A stretch of 64,000 nucleotides of DNA. Origin: Vicinamibacterales bacterium (GTDB lineage Bacteria; Acidobacteriota; Vicinamibacteria; Vicinamibacterales; UBA2999). Positions 59,549 to 64,000 of this stretch are shown piece by piece. The number at the start of each line of letters is the position of its first letter. The first letter of the stretch is position 1. The notes below the pieces were generated by a model. That model ran no database searches. It was not told the origin of the DNA and worked only from the letters and a program-made list of their open reading frames with translations. The position numbers and the translations under genes are program-made. The DNA lies in NCBI GenBank assembly GCA_030680175.1, contig JAUXWO010000076.1, forward strand, positions 1 through 64,000, read 5' to 3'.

Positions 59549-59891
59549 AGAAAAGTACAAGCCCGTGGGCGGAGAGATGACCGACCGTAACTGGCCGGAG
59601 AAGGGCCAATCGCTCGTGGAGGGTCAGGTGATCGAAGGCATCTACGTTGCGGTCAATCGCAACGTCGGAGCGAACAAGTCCAACGTCTACGTGCTTGAGA
59701 CGGCGGAAGGCGACAAGGTCGGGGTGTGGGGTAACACCGTACTGGACACGAAGTTCGAGCAGATCGAACTGAACTCGAAGGTCGGCATCGAGTATCTCGG
59801 TAGCAAGACGAGCAAGAAGTCCGGCAAGCCGTATCACGACTTCTTCGTCGGAATCGAGGCGCCGGTCACAGACAACGAGCCTCCGTTCTAG
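59541..59891 (+). CDS. OB-fold-like, possible single-strand DNA-binding protein
   Basis: 116 residues, ATG 59541 overlapping the nuclease stop. Strand-rich: SLVEGQVIEGIYVAVNRNVG, NVYVLETAEGDKVGVWGNTV, VGIEYLGSKTSKKSGKPYHD. This is the look of compact OB-fold proteins; the acidic Pro-Phe end (DNEPPF) resembles the protein-interaction tail of single-strand-binding proteins. Assigned by pattern only. Confidence 0.55.
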   Translation: MDKEKYKPVGGEMTDRNWPEKGQSLVEGQVIEGIYVAVNRNVGANKSNVYVLETAEGDKVGVWGNTVLDTKFEQIELNSKVGIEYLGSKTSKKSGKPYHDFFVGIEAPVTDNEPPF

Positions 59892-59946
59892 TAAACCCGT
59901 CGCGTCCCTCGGCAATTGGCCGGGGGACAGGCACTACCACAAGGAA

Positions 59947-60246
59947 ATGAATAACAAACAATACCGGCAAGGAGATTTACTACTCACCTACGTCCAGCAC
60001 CGGCCGAAGGGAACGCCTACTCATAGCCTGGACATTCTGACGAGCTCCGTGACCGGCCACTCGCACACCCTGACCGCCGGGCAAATCTTCGTGAATGAGC
60101 CGAACTGGGAGGACAACGCGAATTTCTACGTCATGGTCCCCGAGGGCGCTCAGCTCGTGCACGCGGAGCACGCCGCGATCACGCTCCCGGAGGGTGTCTA
60201 CAAGGTCGTTCGCCAACGTGAAGTAACCGGCTATGTCCGCGATTAA
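59947..60246 (+). CDS. Conserved GHxH / RQRE-motif protein
   Basis: 99 residues, acaagga upstream. Motifs: YRQGDLLLTYVQ, SVTGHSHTLTAGQ (G-H-x-H), LVHAEHAAITLPEGVYKVV and RQREVTGYVRD. This pattern belongs to a widespread family, found beside DUF6745 proteins, and the next gene here is DUF6745-like. The ordered His residues suggest metal binding in a small beta-barrel. The two genes overlap by 14 bp. Confidence 0.6.
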   Translation: MNNKQYRQGDLLLTYVQHRPKGTPTHSLDILTSSVTGHSHTLTAGQIFVNEPNWEDNANFYVMVPEGAQLVHAEHAAITLPEGVYKVVRQREVTGYVRD

Positions 60247-60889
60247 GGAGAAGCTTAGGCGACTCATCGAACGCCGGCATCTGATCCCGGATGAGTTCTG
60301 GGTCGACGGTCGGTTATGGGTGTTGGACCAGGAGGATGGCACCGCCGGAGCCTACGAGGTTTCTCAAGAACGACTAGGCATCACACGGAGCGGCGAGATC
60401 GTATGGGGCTTTTCGTCCGGATGCTCGTGTTGGAGCGGCTGGGAAAATGGCGACTACTGTCCGACGAAGTCCTACAAGGAATTCTCCATTGTGGACTTCA
60501 CCGCAGCCCGCAACGAAAAGGCGGAGCCGTGGGAGGACACCGCGGAATCGAATCTGAACGGCTTCCTTCTTCTAGTCTCGGAGACACTTGATCCCCGCGA
60601 GGTACTCGGAATCGGCAACCAAGAGATCCGGAGGTATCTCATCAAGCGAATCGGTTTCCAGAAAATAAAGGATGCCGTCTCTGCCGTCGTTCTCCATACA
60701 GACGGAACGAGCGAGCTTCTCGAGTGCACCATCGGTGCCATAAAAGAGCGATACGTGAAGGTGAAGGACGCCTCGACCGAACGCGAATACCTCCTCTACG
60801 TCCCGGACAACGTCAAGACGTGCCGTGAGGGAATTGCCTGGACCTTCGGGCTGTCGGAAAAGGAGTACGACCCAGCCATCGAAACATGA
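60233..60889 (+). CDS. DUF6745-like protein, shortened
   Basis: 218 residues. The C-terminal half shows the DUF6745 signature: GIGNQEIRRYLIKRIGFQKI, KVKDASTEREYLLYVPDNVK and CREGIAWTFGLSEKEYDPAI ending in ET. The N-terminal half is different: FWVDGRLWVLDQEDGTAGAY and SGCSCWSGWENGDYC with three clustered Cys. Usual DUF6745 proteins are clearly longer, so this looks like a minimal phage version. Function unknown. Confidence 0.6.
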   Translation: MSAIKEKLRRLIERRHLIPDEFWVDGRLWVLDQEDGTAGAYEVSQERLGITRSGEIVWGFSSGCSCWSGWENGDYCPTKSYKEFSIVDFTAARNEKAEPWEDTAESNLNGFLLLVSETLDPREVLGIGNQEIRRYLIKRIGFQKIKDAVSAVVLHTDGTSELLECTIGAIKERYVKVKDASTEREYLLYVPDNVKTCREGIAWTFGLSEKEYDPAIET

Positions 60890-61068
60890 CCGACGACATC
60901 ATCTGTCGCTGCGGGCACAAGCATTCGGACCACGACGAGAGCCGGGCGAACGCGAATTACTCTGCCGGCGAATGCTCAGGCCGCGTCGTCGATCGAACGA
61001 AGTGGAACGAGTCGGTCTGGAAGCGATGCGCCTGTAAGCACTTCGTTATGGCGAAGGACCGACCATGA
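60886..61068 (+). CDS. Small zinc-binding phage protein
   Basis: 60 residues, ATGA overlap with the previous gene. CRCGHKHSDHDES, later AGECSGRVVD and KRCACKHFVMAK: four Cys plus His residues in the CxCGHxxxDH ... CSG ... CxCxxF pattern common in small phage proteins. Confidence 0.65.
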   Translation: MTDDIICRCGHKHSDHDESRANANYSAGECSGRVVDRTKWNESVWKRCACKHFVMAKDRP

Positions 61069-61400
61069 TCCAGGACACATCCCTCGCCGCGCACGAATCC
61101 ATCAAGCCCGAGATCAGTGAACGGCAGGCCAAGGTGCTCAAGGTGATCTCCGAGCTCGGCCCGGTCACGAACAAGCAGATCGCCCGCAGTCTCGGATGGC
61201 CGATCAACACCGTAACGCCGAGGACGTTAGAGCTCCGCGAGGCCAAGCTCGTCGAGGAAGCCGGGAAAGAGCGCGATCCGGACACCGGTCGTCATGCGAT
61301 CACCTGGCAGAAGGCGCCGCCGAGGATCATAGTGCCCGCGTTCCCGCCGCCACCTCCGGAGCCGCAGGTCGAAGAAACACGACAGCAGATACTCGCATGA
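61065..61400 (+). CDS. Winged-helix DNA-binding protein
   Basis: 111 residues, ATGA overlap upstream. ISERQAKVLKVISELGPVTN, KQIARSLGWPINTVTPRTLE, LREAKLVEEAGKERDPDTGR is a MarR-type winged helix. The C-terminus is Pro-rich (VPAFPPPPPEPQ) and may bind a partner. Possibly an element regulator. Confidence 0.7.
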   Translation: MIQDTSLAAHESIKPEISERQAKVLKVISELGPVTNKQIARSLGWPINTVTPRTLELREAKLVEEAGKERDPDTGRHAITWQKAPPRIIVPAFPPPPPEPQVEETRQQILA

Positions 61401-61576
61401 ACGACATCGAGATGAAGCACCGCGTCCTTCCGCCCGGTGGCATCACCGACCATCCGTGGAGGAACCCATGCGGATGCGGACGAAAGAGCGATCTCACTCT
61501 CCCATGCGACTACCGTTACGACGACTTCACGCTTTGCCTGAAGGACCGCACGTCGCACACCATCGATCAAACCTGA
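61397..61576 (+). CDS. Small Cys-containing phage protein
   Basis: 59 residues, third ATGA overlap in a row. Core HPWRNPCGCGRKSDLTLPCD and DDFTLCLKDRTSH: four Cys in CGC...C...C order. Probably metal-binding; no family named. Confidence 0.55.
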   Translation: MNDIEMKHRVLPPGGITDHPWRNPCGCGRKSDLTLPCDYRYDDFTLCLKDRTSHTIDQT

Positions 61577-61579
61577 CCC

Positions 61580-61765
61580 ATGTACCGCGGCGAACCCGAC
61601 GACAAATGCAGGAAGCGCGACTACACGAAGAAGGAGGCACAGACGATGAAGAACCTCCGGGAGAGCCAGCACAACGGCCACCGCCTCCGGGTCTATCAAT
61701 GCAATCGGTGCCCGCACTGGCACCTCACGCACCGGGGGACAAACCGGGACGTACTTAGTCGATAA
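61580..61765 (+). CDS. Small zinc-ribbon phage protein
   Basis: 61 residues. KRDYTKKEAQTMKNLRESQ then LRVYQCNRCPHWHLTHRG, the KxxY-tkkeA ... RvYxCxxCxxWHLT pattern of small phage zinc-binding proteins. Its TAA stop lies within a GTCGATAAACCAA motif. Confidence 0.65.
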   Translation: MYRGEPDDKCRKRDYTKKEAQTMKNLRESQHNGHRLRVYQCNRCPHWHLTHRGTNRDVLSR

Positions 61766-61770
61766 ACCAA
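61758..61770 (+). promoter_or_regulatory. GTCGATAAACCAA motif, site 3
   Basis: Ends 12 nt before ATG 61783, which has no Shine-Dalgarno. Confidence 0.55.
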
Positions 61771-61782
61771 AACACAACTTAC

Positions 61783-62211
61783 ATGAGAGAGATCAAATTC
61801 AGAGCGTGGGATGGCAGAGAGATGCACCACGAGCTTACGCATATGCTCGCACCGAACGGTCGCGCCTATCCGACTCTTCCGCTCGGAGCTGGTCTTCCGA
61901 AGGAAATCCGAGTAAAGAACTCTGCCGACCTGCATGTCGTTATTCAGCAATTCACCGGCCTCCATGACAAGAACGGGATGAAGATTTACGAGGGGGACGT
62001 TCTTCGGATCTTTGACGAGAACTATGAGGTGAAATTTGTTGTGAACGATAGCAAGTGCTTCGTCGATTACGGGTACCCCAACATCCATAACGGCCCGGCG
62101 CCGCATTGGGTCGAGGTCATCGGCAACATCTATGACAACCCGGAACTCTTACCGAGTTCAGATCCTGAACACCTCAAGGTCGATAAACCAACACATCACG
62201 ACAATGCTTAA
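61783..62211 (+). CDS. YopX-family phage protein
   Basis: 142 residues. REIKFRAWDGREMHHELTHM at the start, QFTGLHDKNGMKIYEGDVLR in the middle and VIGNIYDNPELL near the end are the YopX signature. YopX is widespread in phages and of unknown function. No ribosome site; the GTCGATAAACCAA motif takes that position. Confidence 0.85.
   Translation: MREIKFRAWDGREMHHELTHMLAPNGRAYPTLPLGAGLPKEIRVKNSADLHVVIQQFTGLHDKNGMKIYEGDVLRIFDENYEVKFVVNDSKCFVDYGYPNIHNGPAPHWVEVIGNIYDNPELLPSSDPEHLKVDKPTHHDNA
62179..62191 (+). promoter_or_regulatory. GTCGATAAACCAA motif, site 4
   Basis: Lies inside the end of the YopX gene and ends 12 nt before ATG 62204, which has no Shine-Dalgarno. Confidence 0.55.
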
Positions 62212-62449
62212 CGCTATTCTCGCGAAGCTCCTCGTGGGCCTCTCCCTGTGTGCGGCGGACGCGCAGCCTGTTACGCCGGTTTGCCAGAAGCACATCGCTG
62301 ACGCCCAGGCGATCATTCAGTCGGCCGAATACTACGGGCTCATCGATAACAGCTCGTACGCGCTCCCGACCCAGTTGAACCCGCTCTATGTCATCTACCG
62401 GATGGACGAGCGCGGCACGCGGACGAACATGCTTGAGTCGTCCCGCTAG
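62204..62449 (+). CDS. Small possibly exported phage protein
   Basis: 81 residues from ATG 62204, overlapping yopX by 8 bp. The N-terminus MLNAILAKLLVGLSLCAADA resembles a signal peptide with an AxA-like site; the rest has one further Cys (VCQKHIADAQ) and Tyr-rich turns. Followed by a terminator. No family recognised. Confidence 0.55.
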   Translation: MLNAILAKLLVGLSLCAADAQPVTPVCQKHIADAQAIIQSAEYYGLIDNSSYALPTQLNPLYVIYRMDERGTRTNMLESSR

Positions 62450-62462
62450 GCGACGAGTGCAG

Positions 62463-62486
62463 GGGGGAGCGCAGTGCTCCCCCTTT
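62463..62486 (+). terminator. Rho-independent terminator
   Basis: Stem GGGGGAGC / GCTCCCCC with loop GCAGT, then TTTG; 14 bp after the stop codon. Confidence 0.75.
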
Positions 62487-62491
62487 GCACG

Positions 62492-62519
62492 TTGACGGAT
62501 TCCGCACGCGCGGTAATCT
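62492..62519 (+). promoter_or_regulatory. Promoter for rusA and packaging genes
   Basis: TTGACG, 16-bp spacer, TAATCT, directly after a terminator and 17 bp before ATG 62536. Confidence 0.6.
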
Positions 62520-62535
62520 GAACTCAATCCCCTCC

Positions 62536-62955
62536 ATGACCGAACCGATCGTTTTAAAGCTCGGACAGGTGTGTACGTCGGGTTCGGATTGCCGGCGGAT
62601 TCCGCACAATTTCCAGAACAAGCGCGGTCCCTGGCAGGTGCGCTGGAAATGGAATACCGCCTGGAAGGGCGAGGTGAGCGCCCGCTGGTTGGAGATCCGC
62701 ACGAAGGTTCTCGCGAGCGGCATCCGGACGCCGCTCGAACGTCCGCAGATCACGTTCACGTTTTACAAGGCGGGCGTCCAGTTCGATTGGGATGGATTGC
62801 GCGGGGCCGCGAAGCCCCTCCTCGATGCGCTGACCGGCCGCGGCATCGGGCTCATCGTGGACGATAGCCCGGACTACATCCCCGAGCCGGTCTACAAGCA
62901 GATGAAGGTCGGAAAGATTGCGGAGGAACGAGTGGAGATCCAAATATCAACATGA
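62536..62955 (+). CDS. RusA-like Holliday junction resolvase
   Basis: 139 residues from ATG 62536. The C-terminal half has the RusA active-site pattern: FDWDGLRGAAKPLLDALTGR (Asp, Asp, Lys, Asp) and GLIVDDSPDYI (Asp-Asp). The N-terminal half is longer than in E. coli RusA and contains CTSGSDCRRIPHNFQNKRGP. It would resolve branched DNA before packaging. Promoter and terminator upstream make it the first gene of the packaging operon. Confidence 0.8.
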   Translation: MTEPIVLKLGQVCTSGSDCRRIPHNFQNKRGPWQVRWKWNTAWKGEVSARWLEIRTKVLASGIRTPLERPQITFTFYKAGVQFDWDGLRGAAKPLLDALTGRGIGLIVDDSPDYIPEPVYKQMKVGKIAEERVEIQIST

Positions 62956-63068
62956 CCGTCCGCTGTCCCAACTGCAAAACGAAATTCGACCGCGAGAGGG
63001 CCGACCAGGAGAAGTGCGGTGTCTGCGAGCAGGTCGTGAGAATGAAGCCTGTGAAAGAGAAACGTTGA
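62952..63068 (+). CDS. Tiny zinc-ribbon protein
   Basis: 38 residues, ATGA overlap with rusA. MTVRCPNCKTKFDRER, EKCGVCEQVVRM: CPNC and CGVC pairs spaced as a Com-like zinc ribbon, then a basic end. Likely co-translated with rusA. Confidence 0.6.
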   Translation: MTVRCPNCKTKFDRERADQEKCGVCEQVVRMKPVKEKR

Positions 63069-63088
63069 TTTCTTGATTCTTATCAATC

Positions 63089-63385
63089 ATGGCAAGAGGC
63101 GGAAAACGAGAAGGAGCAGGACGAAAGAAAGGCGCCGCCGCGCTCGCTGCTGAGGAGTATCGCAAGTTCATCGTCGAGGAGGTCCGGAAGAATAAGAAAG
63201 AGATCGTCGCCGCGCAGATCAAGAAGGCGAAGGACGGCGACACCCAGGCGTTCAAAGAGCTGAACGATCGCGCGCTCGGCAAAGCACCTCAGGGCATAGA
63301 CCTCACATCGAAGGGCGAATCGCTCGGAAAGGTCGTGATGCTGCCGACACGGCATGCAGACGGAGGTTCTGTGGTCCCCCAATAG
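63089..63385 (+). CDS. Terminase small-subunit-like protein
   Basis: 98 residues. Begins ARGGKREGAGRKKG, the Gly/Lys-rich motif frequent in proteins just before terminases, then a helical region VEEVRKNKKEIVAAQIKKAK, FKELNDRALGKAPQGIDL. Position directly before the large subunit, with a 32-bp overlap, supports a DNA-recognition role in packaging. It could also be a DUF5681-like protein. Confidence 0.6.
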   Translation: MARGGKREGAGRKKGAAALAAEEYRKFIVEEVRKNKKEIVAAQIKKAKDGDTQAFKELNDRALGKAPQGIDLTSKGESLGKVVMLPTRHADGGSVVPQ

Positions 63386-64000
63386 CTCGCCGCAGCGGAT
63401 GGTCCTCCAGCTCAAACCGGAGGACTTCTTCGAAGTCGGTTATGGAGGTGCGAGAGGCGGAGGGAAAACGGCCGCCGGCATCGCCTGGCTCCTCTACGAC
63501 AAGGACAACCCTCATCTTCGAGCCCTCATCATTCGTAAGCAGTCTAAGGACCTGAACGACTGGATCGATCGCGCGCGGCAGATCTACGAGCCGCTCGGCG
63601 CTGTCATCAAGGGCAACCCCGCGGAGTTCCACTGGCCCTCAGGTGCGATCTTCCGCACGGGCCACTTGAACGACGCGGGAGCGTATAGCGCCTACGTCGG
63701 TCACGAATACCAGCGGATGCTCATCGAGGAGCTGAACCTCATCCCGTCCGAGGAGAACTACCTGAAGCTCATCTCGTCCTGCCGTTCGACGGTGGCAGGC
63801 CTCCGGCCGCAGGTGATGAGCAACTTCAACCCGTCGGACGCGGGCTTCTACTGGATCAGGAAGCGGTTCGGGCTCCACGGCATTCCGAGGAAGGCCATCA
63901 CGATGGCCGACCCTTCGACCGGCCTCCGCAGGATCTTCATCCCGGCGCTCACGAGGGACAATCCGGCCCTCGCCAGCGATCCGCAATACAACGCGTTCCT
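63354..64000 (+). CDS. Terminase large subunit, N-terminal part
   Basis: Open from ATG 63354 to the window edge (215 codons), so the C-terminal nuclease part is missing. Walker A VGYGGARGGGKTAAG near residue 30, coupling and Walker B region RMLIEELNLIP near 120 with the catalytic Glu, then SSCRSTVAGLRPQVMSNFNP. This is the packaging ATPase of tailed phages and identifies the element as phage-derived. Head and tail genes are expected to follow outside the window. Confidence 0.85.
   Translation, partial: MQTEVLWSPNSSPQRMVLQLKPEDFFEVGYGGARGGGKTAAGIAWLLYDKDNPHLRALIIRKQSKDLNDWIDRARQIYEPLGAVIKGNPAEFHWPSGAIFRTGHLNDAGAYSAYVGHEYQRMLIEELNLIPSEENYLKLISSCRSTVAGLRPQVMSNFNPSDAGFYWIRKRFGLHGIPRKAITMADPSTGLRRIFIPALTRDNPALASDPQYNAF

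Noticed and set aside
59232-59891. 219-residue protein in the alternative frame of the nuclease gene
   Set aside because: The first half is Ser/Arg-rich noise over the nuclease gene; only the part from ATG 59541 is a gene.

Overview
The first ~46.9 kb look like chromosome of a high-G+C Acidobacteriota bacterium, probably class Vicinamibacteria. The basis is gene content: paired DUF1592-type cytochromes and DUF1552 Tat proteins, a DUF5916 barrel protein, a CadC-like winged-helix/TPR regulator, many secreted lipoproteins, and long antisense open frames typical of very G+C-rich DNA. No rRNA or phylogenetic marker is present, so the class is an inference.

Chromosomal layout. 1-9.4 kb: end of an ankyrin-repeat gene and two tandem cytochrome/DUF1552 modules. 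9.5-20.4 kb: DUF5916 protein, a D-amino-acid-oxidase-like flavoprotein whose domains appear circularly permuted, a secreted HpcH/HpaI-type protein, a winged-helix/TPR regulator, tRNA-Pro(UGG), a radical SAM/SPASM protein, an epimerase and a TetR repressor. 20.5-28.2 kb (minus strand): a large secreted nuclease, then the housekeeping group amidase-gerM-rph-rdgB, split by an inverted pair of MITE-like repeats. 28.5-31.5 kb: an ArsR-controlled flavoprotein/MFS operon with two matching operators. 31.8-46.5 kb: antiporter plus universal stress protein, class V aminotransferase, two FluC fluoride channels, a beta-propeller protein, MddA-like methyltransferase, a CstA/CC-tail protein/ArsA-like ATPase group, and a beta-lactamase-fold lipoprotein. 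Short genes' 3' ends are repeatedly followed by exact 7- or 8-bp-period arrays of several unrelated sequence families, and several genes appear to be transcribed leaderless (a -10 box 6-7 nt before ATG).

At 46,868-46,893 there is a 26-bp copy of the 3' end of tmRNA (ssrA), a classical integration site. From there to the window end the DNA is less G+C-rich, uses strong Shine-Dalgarno sites, and carries phage-type genes. This is therefore read as the left end of an integrated prophage or phage-like element of at least 17 kb; no integrase and no second att copy lie inside the window.

Element layout. 47.2-48.4 kb: small HTH gene, structured non-coding DNA, tiny Cys-rich genes. 48.6-53.4 kb: a DNA-handling module with two different TraG/VirD4-like ATPases flanking a replication-relaxation-like protein, plus an AT-hook protein. 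53.5-57.4 kb: CHC2/TOPRIM primase (minus strand) diverging from a Vsr endonuclease, then a DNA methyltransferase and a possible new restriction endonuclease. 57.4-63.1 kb: HNH nuclease, PD-(D/E)XK nuclease, OB-like protein, a DUF6745-like pair, a cascade of tiny overlapping zinc-ribbon genes, YopX and RusA. 63.1-64 kb: terminase small-like and large subunits, the latter cut by the window edge. The most unusual points are the combination of conjugation-type ATPases with a terminase, the permuted oxidase, the stop-codon-associated heptamer arrays, and a 13-nt motif placed 11-14 nt before four element start codons.
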